DNA of 64,000 nucleotides from Acetomicrobium hydrogeniformans (lineage in GTDB: Bacteria; Synergistota; Synergistia; Synergistales; JAFGMB01): contig JAENYO010000001.1 in assembly GCA_016841745.1 (NCBI GenBank), positions 56,799 to 120,798 on the forward strand, given 5' to 3'. Position 1 is the first letter of the stretch. Every line of letters begins with the position of its first letter. A program made the translations under genes and the position numbers. The notes beneath the pieces are model-generated. The model was not told where the DNA came from, ran no database searches, and was given only the letters and a program-made list of their open reading frames with translations. Below, piece by piece: positions 1 through 9,105 of the stretch.

Positions 1-704
1 TTTGCCGGTCCAGAAACACAACTGGTCGGGCTATTATCTGTTATGTCCTTCCATTTTCCAAGGGGCAAAGACTGAAATATCTCATCAGACGAAATAAAAG
101 AGTCTTTATCCCAGACATCGTCAAGGGGCATGAACTCGATAAGTCGGAGCATTGCTCCATTTTCTGTAGCTAATTCAAGAAGGGGAATTATCTCATCATC
201 ATTGAAGTTTCTTATCAGAACCGTATTGATCTTTAAGGGTGTCTTCTTAAGTGAAGCCACGATTTTTATTCCTTCAAGAACATCTTCCAGCCTTCCAACT
301 CTCGTTATATGTTTAAATTTAGCAGGGTCAAGGGTATCAAGGCTGATATTAAGACCTGACAGTCTGATATCTGATAATTCCTCTGCAAAACTGGAAAGGA
401 AAGAACCATTAGTAGTAAGAGCAATTTCTATTTCAGGAAAAGAACTCTGAAAATCCTTTAGAAAAGAAATAAATCCTTTTCTGACGAAGGGTTCACCCCC
501 TGTAAAACGGATCTTGGTAACACCCATCTCCTGAAGAACAGATACAAGGAAAAAGATGTCTTCATAACGTAACATCTTTTCATGAGGAAACCATGTAATC
601 CCATTTTCAGGCATACAATACCTGCACCTATAATTACAGCGATCTGTTATGGAAATCCTCACATAGTTGAGGATTCTCCCGTATCGGTCGATCAGGCTGA
701 CCAA
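1..704 (-). CDS. moaA: GTP 3',8-cyclase MoaA (partial, C-terminus beyond window)
   Basis: Not in the ORF track because it runs off the left edge; I translated it by hand. Radical-SAM enzyme converting GTP to the cyclic precursor of molybdopterin. The N-terminus reads LVSLIDRYGRILNYVRISITDRCNYRCRYC, with the CX3CX2C [4Fe-4S]/SAM motif (CNYRCRYC) followed by the TGGEPFVRKG segment typical of MoaA. About 234 codons are present of a usual 320-330, so the second, C-terminal cluster is missing here. Start is a TTG preceded by a run of six Gs at a good ribosome-binding distance; it overlaps the end of the MoeA-fusion gene by 13 bases, so the two are translationally coupled. Product is cytoplasmic and serves Mo- or W-pterin enzymes such as the AOR in this window. 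Confidence 0.93.
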   Translation of the reverse strand, partial: MVSLIDRYGRILNYVRISITDRCNYRCRYCMPENGITWFPHEKMLRYEDIFFLVSVLQEMGVTKIRFTGGEPFVRKGFISFLKDFQSSFPEIEIALTTNGSFLSSFAEELSDIRLSGLNISLDTLDPAKFKHITRVGRLEDVLEGIKIVASLKKTPLKINTVLIRNFNDDEIIPLLELATENGAMLRLIEFMPLDDVWDKDSFISSDEIFQSLPLGKWKDITDNSPTSCVSGPA

Positions 705-2623
705 ATATATCCCCCCAAATCTTCTACATTCTTTTTCCATTCATTGTCCTGCAGTGCATCGAGAAAAGCTTTAATACCTGGATGTTCCATATACTTCAAA
801 GGAATAATGATTTCGAAGGGTTCCTCGGTTATTGGAATAAAATCCAGACCCATTGCATCAGATGCAGCTTTTATGCCAATAGCTGCATCTGCTACACCAG
901 CCACTATACGGTTCGCGGCATCATAATGTGAAACGGACTGCGTTTCATAGCCTGAAACGGAAGTAGATGGTATACCAGATTGTTGCAAGAGCATATCTAG
1001 AAGAACCCTTGTACCTGCACCGGGTTGCCTGTTGATTATCCGAACATCGGACCTCGCCAGATCAGAGACAGTATTTATTGATTTAGGATTGCCACTCCCA
1101 ACAATTATTCCCTGGACCCGTTTGTAAATAAGGAACCTTTCCCATATCTCATTACCGCAAAAGTCCTGAATAAACGATTCATTATATACGCCTGTCACTG
1201 GATCAAGTAAATGTGCTGCAGCGAGGTGACATTCATCCCTGCTCAAAGCAGCAAGCCCACCCATACTTCCAACAGAACGAAGGACAATGTCTCCGCTGTA
1301 TTTACGTACATAAGTTACTATTCGATCAAGGGCAGGATCATTTGAACCTTGATAAAGAACTCTTTTCTTCCATGGAATATCCTTTGTCACCCACACCGAC
1401 ACTTTCGTTCCCTTTGGACATTCCAGGGTTTTAGCTGGGAGTAAACATAATCCGTCAGTTTCAGACAGAGACCACAAGGTGCTTGAACCTGAGGTCAAGG
1501 GGATAATCCTCTTTTCCTCATTCAGTTCTACAGCTTTGAATCTAAGCCATTCGGAGATTCCTGGAGGAGAAGAGTGGGACGAAAGAAGGGTCATCTCGTA
1601 GGACTCTTTTGAAGAAACCGCTTTGGATAATACAGAATTATCATAATCGCCCTGAGTAATAAGCCGTAAAAGTGGATATACAATGGACCATAAAACTACT
1701 GCAGTGGACATAGGAAATCCTGGAAGATCGATAACCGGAGTATTCCCGACAATTCCTCCCATTGCTGGACGTCCAGGTTTCATTAGTAACCAATGAAACA
1801 GGAGACATCCTTCTTCAGAAATAATTGAGGCAATATGATCTTTTTTGCCTTTTGCCGATCCTGCACCAATAAGGACAAGATCATACTTTGTAACTGCCAT
1901 TTTTATAGCTTTCCGAATAATATCTGGATCGTCAGGAAGGATTTCGTGTACATGTAAAGGGATTCCCCACTCATGAAAATATCCCTTAAGCAAAGTTGAA
2001 TTACTTTCTGCAACTAGTCCTGATTCAGGGAAATCAGTAGAGATCCATTCCTGCGGAGATACGATCTCATCACCAGTTGGGATATAAATGGTTTCAGGAA
2101 GAGAAAAGATCTCCAGTTCATAAATACCAGAAGCTATGCACAAGGAAAGGAAAGATGAAGTAATGATGTCCCCTGCTCTACCAATAACCTGTCCCCTGGT
2201 TACATCTTCACCCACTGGTCTAACGTTTTCTCCTGCTGAAAGACTTTTAAAAATAATAAGATTCCCAGTATTGCCATCTATGGAAGAATCTTCCACCATC
2301 AGGACACTGTCAGATTGATGATCTACAGCAAGACCTGTATTAACCCACTGAAAATCCATTTTCTCAAGAATAACCGGAGTCGCGGAAGAAGCATAAACGG
2401 ACGATGAAGACCTGATGGCAAATCCATCCACTGCGGATGCGTTAAAATGAGGAACATTTCTTTTAGCAACAACATCTTGTGTTAGCCTTTTCCCCATGAG
2501 ACGGTTAACGGATTTCAGGGGGACTACCACACTCTCAGGACGATATAAAGGTAGAAAATGGTTGCGGAGTATATCCCATGCCTTTTCCAGAGATATATGT
2601 TCGTTTTCAGCGTGAACTACCAT
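692..2623 (-). CDS. MoeA-like molybdopterin protein fused to a PBP-like (LysR substrate-type) domain
   Basis: A 643-residue two-part protein. Residues about 1-400 are a MoeA fold (molybdenum insertase: N-terminal linker domain, MoCF-type GTGDE-like segment around PTGDEIV, and the LPGFPMS loop). Residues about 415-640 resemble the type-2 periplasmic binding fold seen in the annotated family 'MoeA/LysR substrate-binding domain'; the stretch INRQPGAGTRVLLD is characteristic. There is no signal peptide, so the PBP-like part is probably cytoplasmic and may sense or hold an oxyanion (molybdate or tungstate), which is inference. It overlaps the upstream moeA by seven bases (ATGGTAG) and the downstream moaA by 13, so it belongs to a moeA-moeA2-moaA operon. 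Start ATG has GAGG upstream. Carrying two MoeA paralogues is common in tungsten-using prokaryotes. Confidence 0.9.
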   Translation of the reverse strand: MVVHAENEHISLEKAWDILRNHFLPLYRPESVVVPLKSVNRLMGKRLTQDVVAKRNVPHFNASAVDGFAIRSSSSVYASSATPVILEKMDFQWVNTGLAVDHQSDSVLMVEDSSIDGNTGNLIIFKSLSAGENVRPVGEDVTRGQVIGRAGDIITSSFLSLCIASGIYELEIFSLPETIYIPTGDEIVSPQEWISTDFPESGLVAESNSTLLKGYFHEWGIPLHVHEILPDDPDIIRKAIKMAVTKYDLVLIGAGSAKGKKDHIASIISEEGCLLFHWLLMKPGRPAMGGIVGNTPVIDLPGFPMSTAVVLWSIVYPLLRLITQGDYDNSVLSKAVSSKESYEMTLLSSHSSPPGISEWLRFKAVELNEEKRIIPLTSGSSTLWSLSETDGLCLLPAKTLECPKGTKVSVWVTKDIPWKKRVLYQGSNDPALDRIVTYVRKYSGDIVLRSVGSMGGLAALSRDECHLAAAHLLDPVTGVYNESFIQDFCGNEIWERFLIYKRVQGIIVGSGNPKSINTVSDLARSDVRIINRQPGAGTRVLLDMLLQQSGIPSTSVSGYETQSVSHYDAANRIVAGVADAAIGIKAASDAMGLDFIPITEEPFEIIIPLKYMEHPGIKAFLDALQDNEWKKNVEDLGGYIWSA

Positions 2624-3870
2624 AATAAGACCTCAACTTCCTCTCCCTTTCTAACAGTTTCTACAGACTCAGAAAGTCGTATGAGCCCTGAAGATTCATA
2701 CATTGCGCTAATGTAACCTGATTTTGCCATCTTAGGTATGACTCGACCAGAATCATCCAATTGAAATGGTATAAATTCTTCAAGGCCAGTTTTTCCATGA
2801 ACATCCGAAATCAGGGGTAGGAAAAGGGATTTCCATGGAACCATGGTTCGAGAGGAGATCAATCTGAAAAGTAAAGGTAATATGATGGCATAGGCTACAA
2901 CTGAACATGATAAAGGATGACCAGGTAAACCTATTACAAGTTTTTTATCTTCAGAACTCCCTCCTATCAAGGTAGGTTTCCCTGGGCGTACCTGGATTCC
3001 CCTTACAAGGAGACCGGGGTCTGGTAGTTCTTCAATAAGTTCTGAACAGAAATCCCTCACACTTACAGACGAACCACCACTGATCAGGACAACGTCATTC
3101 TCTGAATAAGCCTGGCAAATACAGGAACGCAGTAGATTCTTCTGATCTGGTATTATCCCATACGTTTTCACATTGAATCCATGGTCTTTTAATAAAGAAC
3201 ACAGAGTCCAACTATTCACATCTCTTATACACCCAGGATGTAAGGGTGATTTATCTACTGGGACAACTTCATCACCAGTACTTATTATTCCCACCTTCAG
3301 ATCAATAACATTAATTCTGCTGAAACCAAAGGTCGCCAGAACGCCAATACTGCAAAAGTCGATCAGACTTCCTTGTTTGAGAAGGTGCTGGTTTTCCTTG
3401 ACTTCTTCTCCCGTCTTTAAAATATTATCTCCATTCTGGACTGAACTTCTTACCTCCAGCCACTTTTCGGAGAGTTCTGTATCTTCAACCATTACCACAG
3501 AGTCAGCCCCTTCAGGCAAGATTCCCCCGGTATATATTTCCATAGCACTTCCTGGAAGCAACTCTGATGAAGGGATTTCTCCCATAGAGATTTTCCCATC
3601 AAGATTTAAATAAACGGGAAAAGAAGAAGAGGCACCAGATACATCAGTGCTGTTCACAGCATAACCATCTCTCAGGCTTCTATCATACGGAGGATAGGGG
3701 GTATTTGCAGAAATATCTTCAGCAAGGAGCATGCGATTAGCATTTTCAAGAGCTACTTGATAGTTTCTGGTTTTCCAGGGAAAACAAAGAACATGAGAAA
3801 CAAAGTCCAGAGTATCACCTCTGGAAAGAAGTTCTTTAACAAGGCCTGACACACAGCTCACTCTCCCCAT
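2617..3870 (-). CDS. moeA: Molybdopterin molybdenumtransferase MoeA
   Basis: Inserts molybdate (or tungstate) into adenylylated molybdopterin. 417 residues, the usual length. Visible features: MoeA N-terminal region with DRSLRDGYAV near residue 65 and GADSVVMVEDTE, the central MoCF domain with IISTGDEVV and ISGGSSV, RPGKPT and the LPGHPLS loop, and a short MoeA C-terminal domain. It is not fused to any extra domain, unlike its downstream neighbour, so the two paralogues probably differ in metal or in step. Start choice is uncertain: the ATG at 3870 has little ribosome-binding sequence, whereas a GTG at 3852 sits about 10 bases after GGGGAG. First gene of the moeA-moeA2-moaA set; no terminator separates it from the SPOR gene upstream. 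Confidence 0.93.
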   Translation of the reverse strand: MGRVSCVSGLVKELLSRGDTLDFVSHVLCFPWKTRNYQVALENANRMLLAEDISANTPYPPYDRSLRDGYAVNSTDVSGASSSFPVYLNLDGKISMGEIPSSELLPGSAMEIYTGGILPEGADSVVMVEDTELSEKWLEVRSSVQNGDNILKTGEEVKENQHLLKQGSLIDFCSIGVLATFGFSRINVIDLKVGIISTGDEVVPVDKSPLHPGCIRDVNSWTLCSLLKDHGFNVKTYGIIPDQKNLLRSCICQAYSENDVVLISGGSSVSVRDFCSELIEELPDPGLLVRGIQVRPGKPTLIGGSSEDKKLVIGLPGHPLSCSVVAYAIILPLLFRLISSRTMVPWKSLFLPLISDVHGKTGLEEFIPFQLDDSGRVIPKMAKSGYISAMYESSGLIRLSESVETVRKGEEVEVLLW

Positions 3871-3935
3871 TGGATTGAATTGTCGTTAAAGTAAATTGAA
3901 TCAAGAGATATTGATTTTGACATGGATGTGTTCTT

Positions 3936-4637
3936 TCACTGATTAGCATATTGGGTAATAAAGGTAGGAAAACCTTTCTTTTTAAGTTTTTTCTCAAGTA
4001 TCACCGCATCCGATCTTTCTTTTCCTGCTGAAACAAAAACTCTATGATAAGACTTGCCATTCACTGATGCGGTAATAATGTTTGCTTTAAAACCAGCATT
4101 TTCTGCTCTTTGAGCCTCAGTTTGTGCAGACTTGCTTTCTACAAATGATCCAATCTGTACATTCCAGGTTATCTTTGAAACATCACTAACGGAAGAACTT
4201 CCTTTTACTGGATTATTACTTGCCTTCATTACTTTGTTATCTGTTTCCGTACTAATAGTTGGTTCCGCTTTGTTGGTATTTGGGTTCTGTTTAGGCAATA
4301 CCGACACAATAGAAGGTTGGTGAGTCTGTCCCGCGGAAGAAACAGGGACAGCTATAAGCTCTGTCTTTTTTTCATTTTTCGGTGATACTAGTTTTTCTTC
4401 TGAACCTGTTGATACAACAACAGTTTGAGTTGGCTGTTGTTTCTTTTCCTGCTTTTCTATGACCTGAGGAACAGGGACTGGAGTGTACTCATTTTCAGAA
4501 TTAGCGGGAAGGAAGAACATCTTTATACCTACGACCAGTAATCCCAAGGCAACTATTCCAATAACAGGAAGCATTATGTCTCCAAAAGGAAACATGGGAC
4601 TCGGATCTCTATGTCTTCTATTCTTTCTTGCGATCAT
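3936..4637 (-). CDS. SPOR-domain membrane protein
   Basis: 233 residues. A short basic cytoplasmic N-terminus (MIARKNRRHRD) is followed by one membrane helix at about residues 18-38 (IMLPVIGIVALGLLVVGIKMFF), a long low-complexity periplasmic linker rich in Pro, Glu, Thr, Lys and Ser, and a C-terminal SPOR domain at about residues 155-230 (WNVQIGSFVESKSAQ...GKSYHRVFVSAG). SPOR domains bind denuded glycan strands at the septum, so a role in cell division is likely (FtsN/DedD-like topology), matching its place just after ftsZ. The ATG has GGAGG seven bases upstream. It is separated from ftsZ by a terminator-like hairpin, so it is probably its own transcription unit or read-through. Confidence 0.85.
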   Translation of the reverse strand: MIARKNRRHRDPSPMFPFGDIMLPVIGIVALGLLVVGIKMFFLPANSENEYTPVPVPQVIEKQEKKQQPTQTVVVSTGSEEKLVSPKNEKKTELIAVPVSSAGQTHQPSIVSVLPKQNPNTNKAEPTISTETDNKVMKASNNPVKGSSSVSDVSKITWNVQIGSFVESKSAQTEAQRAENAGFKANIITASVNGKSYHRVFVSAGKERSDAVILEKKLKKKGFPTFITQYANQ

Positions 4638-4690
4638 TGTAATTCCTCCGTTCCAGCAGAAGAGAATATAGAAAAGACTCTCCCCTATTC

Positions 4691-4731
4691 AAAAAAGGCA
4701 GAGATCAGAAACTGTTGATCGCTGCCCTTTT
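4691..4731 (-). terminator. Intrinsic terminator after ftsZ
   Basis: On the minus strand AAAAGGGCAGCGATC and GATCTCTGCCTTTTTT form an imperfect stem (one bulged G, one mismatch) around an AACAGTTTCT loop and end in a T run. It lies about 105 bases past the ftsZ stop and closes the dcw cluster. Confidence 0.65.
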
Positions 4732-4836
4732 GTTAACTCTAAACAACTGAAAGTGTCCACTTATCTCAAGTAACGTCTGTCGTAAGTATATCGAATATGC
4801 CACTGGTTGAACAAAGAACTCAAGGGCTAATGCAAC

Positions 4837-5991
4837 CTATTTTTTGCCACCTTTTCTGATATAGGTAGGAATATCATATTTATTCGTAGGTACACCATTA
4901 AGCTTGAAAAGATCTTCTTCCTCCGTATTGTATACTACTTCAGATTCCTCCAACTCAACTCTACCTTTGAGTTTAGCCTGAGCTGTCATGCTGCCAGGAA
5001 GTTTTGATCTCGATACACTTTTCATCTGAGAAGAAAAACCAGTAGCGATAACGGTTATCTTGATTCGATCAGCCATATCTGAATCTATGGTGTGACCCCA
5101 TATGATTGTGGCATCCTCATCGGCAGCCTCATTAATGACTCTTGCAGCTTCTTGAATCTCATAAATACCGACGTCACTGCCACCTGTAACATTAAATAGG
5201 ACTCCCTTTGCTCCATCCATAGGAGTAGACATAAGCGGACTGTTAATCGCTGCCTGTGCTGCCAGAGCTGCTCTATTTTCTCCTTGAGCTTCTCCTATTC
5301 CCATTATGGCTGCACCAGCATTTCTCATTACCGTTCGAACATCAGCAAAATCGACATTTACGAGGCCAGGACAAAGTATTAGATCAGTAACTCCCTGTAC
5401 TGCCTGGCGAAGAACCTCATCAGCAAGTTGAAAAGCATCAGTAAGACCCGTATTGCGATCTGAGATCTCCAGTAGTTTATCGTTTTCAATTACGATAAGG
5501 GCATCTACTTTATCCTTCAGGCTTGCCGTTCCTTCAATAGCCTGTTTGTACCTTTTTCGTCCCTCAAAGGCAAAAGGATGGGTTACAACTGCGACAACTA
5601 AAGCTCCTGTTTCTTTTGCTATTTCTGCAATTACGGGAGTTGCTCCAGTACCAGTTCCTCCTCCCATACCAGCTGTCATGAAAACCATATCGCATCCAGA
5701 AGCTATCTCGCGGATATCATCAAAAGATTCTTTTGCCGAGTTATATCCTATTTCGGGATCAGCTCCAGCTCCTAAGCCTTTGGTCAGTTCTCTTCCAAGA
5801 ATGAGCTTCGTTGCCGCCTCCGAAAGTCCAAGAGAAGCCATATCTGTATTAGCAGCGATAAAATCAACACCAGTAACGCCGCTTCGGATTATATGATTGA
5901 GGGCGTTACCACCACCGCCACCTACGCCGATCACTTTGATATTTTCATGATGGGCTCTGGAGTGCTCGACAACTTTGAACATCTTCTCCAT
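4837..5991 (-). CDS. ftsZ: Cell division protein FtsZ
   Basis: Tubulin-like GTPase that forms the Z ring. 384 residues. The N-terminal GTPase domain shows IKVIGVGGGGGNALNHII, the tubulin signature GGGTGTGATPVIAEIAK, and the T7-loop region NVDFADVRTVM; the C-terminal domain is followed by a short linker and the conserved tail DIPTYIRKGGKK, the docking peptide for FtsA. ATG start with GGGGAGGAATAGGG upstream. Last gene of the dcw cluster, 36 bases after ftsA, and followed by a terminator. Confidence 0.98.
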   Translation of the reverse strand: MEKMFKVVEHSRAHHENIKVIGVGGGGGNALNHIIRSGVTGVDFIAANTDMASLGLSEAATKLILGRELTKGLGAGADPEIGYNSAKESFDDIREIASGCDMVFMTAGMGGGTGTGATPVIAEIAKETGALVVAVVTHPFAFEGRKRYKQAIEGTASLKDKVDALIVIENDKLLEISDRNTGLTDAFQLADEVLRQAVQGVTDLILCPGLVNVDFADVRTVMRNAGAAIMGIGEAQGENRAALAAQAAINSPLMSTPMDGAKGVLFNVTGGSDVGIYEIQEAARVINEAADEDATIIWGHTIDSDMADRIKITVIATGFSSQMKSVSRSKLPGSMTAQAKLKGRVELEESEVVYNTEEEDLFKLNGVPTNKYDIPTYIRKGGKK

Positions 5992-6027
5992 CCCTATTCC
6001 TCCCCGATATCCTGAAAAATGGTTAAA

Positions 6028-7344
6028 CTAAAAAAGTTCCTTGATTGATCTTTTTATCGCAGAAACAAAGCTTCTGATAGATTCATTTCGACTTGTACGA
6101 GATTCCTTTTTTCTGACTTTATTTACATTCCCTTTGATCTGCGAAGGACCCATTCGCAGTTTACTTATCGGAGTCTCAATATACCGATATGGATTTCTTT
6201 CTCTGTTTGTCATATATCTTATTATCCCCGCCACTGATGCGTACTGGCAATCATTTCTTCCAGGCGGCATCTGATACGTATCAAGAGGATCAGCGATCCT
6301 TATCGGGAAACCAAGCAGTTCGGATACAAACGGATCTATAGATCTCATCTTGGCAACTCCACCCGAAAGAACAAGACCTGCAGGAAACATATGAACACTG
6401 AAATCTGACAACTGATGCGAAATATGCTCTGTAAACAACTCTTCAATTCTATACCTTACAACATCGATAGCTTCATAGATATTGACCTCTCTCTGTTTCC
6501 CTCTTATATCAAGTTCCATAGTTTCAACCTCAATATCGTTAGGATCAAGGCTTAATTTCTGTTTCAGATCTTCGGCTTTACTTATGGGAATTTTCAGCAC
6601 ATACGCCAGGTCATTCGTGATATGATCTCCCCCTATGGGGATCACAGAAAGTCGGACGGGTCTGCCATCAACATACAGAGCAATCGATGTTGTACCTCCT
6701 CCTATTGACAAGGCTATAGCGCCAGCAATGGTTTCTTCATTAGTCAAAGACCCCATTGCACTGGCAAGAGATTTGATTACAAGTCCCTGAACGTTTATCC
6801 CAGCTCTCTCTACACAGTTGATGACGTTTTGTATAACTGAAGAGGGGACTATAACAGACTGGAGTTCGATTTCCAGTCTTATGCCAGTCATTCCCAAAGG
6901 GTCATCAATACCAGAATTGCCGTCGATAGAATATTTTACAGGAATGGTATGAAGGGTACATCTGTTTGAGGGAACTGCCAATTCACTCTGGGCAGCTTCA
7001 ATCACCCTTTCAACATCCTGTATTGTTACCTGGCGTGGGGTTCTGCCAAGGGATATCATCCCCTTTGAGGTAACACTGGTTGAATCGATACCCGAAAAAG
7101 CAACGGTAGCAGCAGAAACATCGAATCCGACCATATTTTCTGCATCAGATAGTGCAGCCTTTACGGATTGGACTGCCTGTTCAAGGTTAATAATCAGACC
7201 TTTCCTTATTCCCCGGGAAGGGGCTTGTCCAATTCCGATAATTTGAGGTTCCCTCATATTTTCATCTCGTTCGGCCACCACTACAGCAATTTTTGTCGTG
7301 CCCAGATCGAGCCCTACGAGAATTTCTGGTTCCCTGTAAACCAT
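6028..7344 (-). CDS. ftsA: Cell division protein FtsA
   Basis: Actin-like ATPase that tethers FtsZ to the membrane. The phosphate-1 motif LVGLDLGTTKIAVVVAE, the phosphate-2/adenosine motifs (AIALSIGGGTTSIALY and VLSGGVAKM), the SHS2/1C region between, and a C-terminal basic amphipathic stretch (SFVSAIKRSIKELF) that fits the membrane-targeting helix are all visible. The ORF track begins six codons earlier (ATG at 7362), but the second ATG at 7344 has GGGAG at ideal spacing, so I place the start there (438 residues). Lies between ftsQ and ftsZ with gaps of about 40 bases. Confidence 0.96.
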   Translation of the reverse strand: MVYREPEILVGLDLGTTKIAVVVAERDENMREPQIIGIGQAPSRGIRKGLIINLEQAVQSVKAALSDAENMVGFDVSAATVAFSGIDSTSVTSKGMISLGRTPRQVTIQDVERVIEAAQSELAVPSNRCTLHTIPVKYSIDGNSGIDDPLGMTGIRLEIELQSVIVPSSVIQNVINCVERAGINVQGLVIKSLASAMGSLTNEETIAGAIALSIGGGTTSIALYVDGRPVRLSVIPIGGDHITNDLAYVLKIPISKAEDLKQKLSLDPNDIEVETMELDIRGKQREVNIYEAIDVVRYRIEELFTEHISHQLSDFSVHMFPAGLVLSGGVAKMRSIDPFVSELLGFPIRIADPLDTYQMPPGRNDCQYASVAGIIRYMTNRERNPYRYIETPISKLRMGPSQIKGNVNKVRKKESRTSRNESIRSFVSAIKRSIKELF

Positions 7345-7386
7345 AACTCTCGCTCCCTTCATGTCAAAATCTTCTTGACTATGTAT

Positions 7387-8202
7387 CTAGTTGACCCAAG
7401 AATCCACATCCTTAACGACTATCTTATCCTTATAGGTAGCATCTATGTAAATATTACAATATTGCTGAGGAAACCCGGGCATAATTTTACCCAGAGCTTC
7501 TGTAATTTCTGGCCATTTTTCAGATTCCGCTCTTAACAATAAATCAATCCGGCCTTTCTGGGGCTTTAGTTGCAGAACCAGATAATATTCACCCGCTCTT
7601 TTCTCCATTACAAGCCTTTCCAGAATGGAGAACCATGGCAACCCTATAACTTCTTCACTCCATCTCCTGATAAGATCCATGGGTAGATGATTCTGATAAA
7701 TCAGATCTTCTCTGCTTTCAAGAACACCAGGAGGTAAAGGAACGGGAAATCCCTCACCTACTTCAAATACTGGCCCATCAGGTTTTGATATGCCATCAAT
7801 CAAGTTATTCACTTCTCTGGATACTTTCCAAGTCTTACCCATTTTGTCAACATACCATAGAGTTTGTTTCCATTCTATGACATATAAAGGTTTTAAAGGG
7901 TGCACCCCTAAACTGAATTTACCAAAACCGGAAAGGCTAAGATCCACTTCAACTGGAATTATCTTCTCGATCTCTTGTGTTATTTTATCTTTTTGAAAAA
8001 ACAACAATGGCCAGTAACGAATCTTTTCAGAACCCAGACTACGCCAGAATATTTCCTCTGTAAAGTGTTCTTTAGACTGCATTGATATCTCCCTTGTCCG
8101 TAGAAAATGGAAATTCTTCTCCAGAAAAAGCAGCCCTCCTAGAACAAAGGATATTAGAATAACTAAAGTTTGCCATCTTCTATATCTGAAGTTGAGCATC
8201 AC
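7387..8202 (-). CDS. ftsQ: Cell division protein FtsQ/DivIB-type (POTRA)
   Basis: 271 residues: a short cytoplasmic N-terminus, one membrane helix at about residues 11-28 (LVILISFVLGGLLFLEKNF), then a periplasmic POTRA-like and beta domain. The sequence is poorly conserved, as is normal for FtsQ; the assignment leans on topology and on position between murB and ftsA. Its start overlaps murB by 23 bases (GTG at 8202 or ATG at 8199). FtsQ bridges FtsL/FtsB to the divisome in the envelope. Confidence 0.8.
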   Translation of the reverse strand: MMLNFRYRRWQTLVILISFVLGGLLFLEKNFHFLRTREISMQSKEHFTEEIFWRSLGSEKIRYWPLLFFQKDKITQEIEKIIPVEVDLSLSGFGKFSLGVHPLKPLYVIEWKQTLWYVDKMGKTWKVSREVNNLIDGISKPDGPVFEVGEGFPVPLPPGVLESREDLIYQNHLPMDLIRRWSEEVIGLPWFSILERLVMEKRAGEYYLVLQLKPQKGRIDLLLRAESEKWPEITEALGKIMPGFPQQYCNIYIDATYKDKIVVKDVDSWVN

Positions 8203-9100
8203 TTAGAATATCTACCTCGAGACTTAGATCGATGTCAAAGGAATCTTTCACTCTCCGTTGACATTCTTGAATGAGCCATAATATGTCCGAGAAAGATGCA
8301 TTCCCAAGATTTACAATAAAGTTAGCATGAAAGTGAGATACCTGTGCATCTCCTTTTCTGAGACCTTTACATCCAGCCACCTCCAGAAGGCGACCTGCAC
8401 TATCCCCGTCTGGATTTTTAAACACACATCCCGCACTTTTGAAACCGTATGGCTGATGAACTCTTTTTTCCCAGAACGACCTGGAAAGAGCCCAGACATC
8501 CTGCCTTGAAGAAGTGGCAAGATTAAGACAACATCTCGATATACAACATCTCTCTTTTGATAATGCAGAATATCGATAACCCCAATCAATCTGGTCACGG
8601 TTCAGTTTCGTAACTTCACCTTCGTCATTTATCGTTTCAACCCATGATACGAGGTCAGACATGGCATTATCTCTTACCCCTGCATTGCCAAAAACGGCAC
8701 CTCCAAGTGTACCTGGGATACCCACCGCAAACTCTATTCCCGTAAAACCTTCTTCCAGAGAAAGACCAACAAGTCGCTTTAATTGAACACCTGTCTCAGC
8801 TATGATCTGTATTAGGATACCCTTTCTCCTTATCTCAATTCCCTTAAGTGATACTGTGGATATCACTATCCCCTTCAGACCCTGATCATCAATAATCAGG
8901 TTACTTCCTCCCCCAATTATATGAAGAGGCAAACCGAACTTGTACCCCAGTTGTTTCACAAGAACAAGGTCTTCGATTCGGTAAGGTTCGAAATAGAACT
9001 CAGCGTTACCACCAATACCTAGAGTAGTTAAGGGACCAAGGGACACTTCCTCTTTTATCTCTGAACCGAAGAATCTTTCCAGAGACTCAGTCGAGGTCAT
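8180..9100 (-). CDS. murB: UDP-N-acetylenolpyruvoylglucosamine reductase MurB
   Basis: FAD- and NADPH-dependent reduction of the enolpyruvyl group to give UDP-MurNAc. 306 residues, the type-II MurB length. FAD-binding motifs TLGIGGNAEFYFEP, HIIGGGSNLII and GIPGTLGGAVFGNAGV are present, and the C-terminal domain has AGCVFKNP, SHFHANFIVN and the terminal Glu in SLEVDIL. The residue aligned with the catalytic proton-donating Ser (AGSVFKNP in many MurBs) is Cys here, a substitution known in some MurB proteins. ATG start with AAGGGATTAGCAGGA upstream, five bases after murC. Confidence 0.96.
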   Translation of the reverse strand: MTSTESLERFFGSEIKEEVSLGPLTTLGIGGNAEFYFEPYRIEDLVLVKQLGYKFGLPLHIIGGGSNLIIDDQGLKGIVISTVSLKGIEIRRKGILIQIIAETGVQLKRLVGLSLEEGFTGIEFAVGIPGTLGGAVFGNAGVRDNAMSDLVSWVETINDEGEVTKLNRDQIDWGYRYSALSKERCCISRCCLNLATSSRQDVWALSRSFWEKRVHQPYGFKSAGCVFKNPDGDSAGRLLEVAGCKGLRKGDAQVSHFHANFIVNLGNASFSDILWLIQECQRRVKDSFDIDLSLEVDILSDAQLQI

Positions 9101-9105
9101 TCCTG

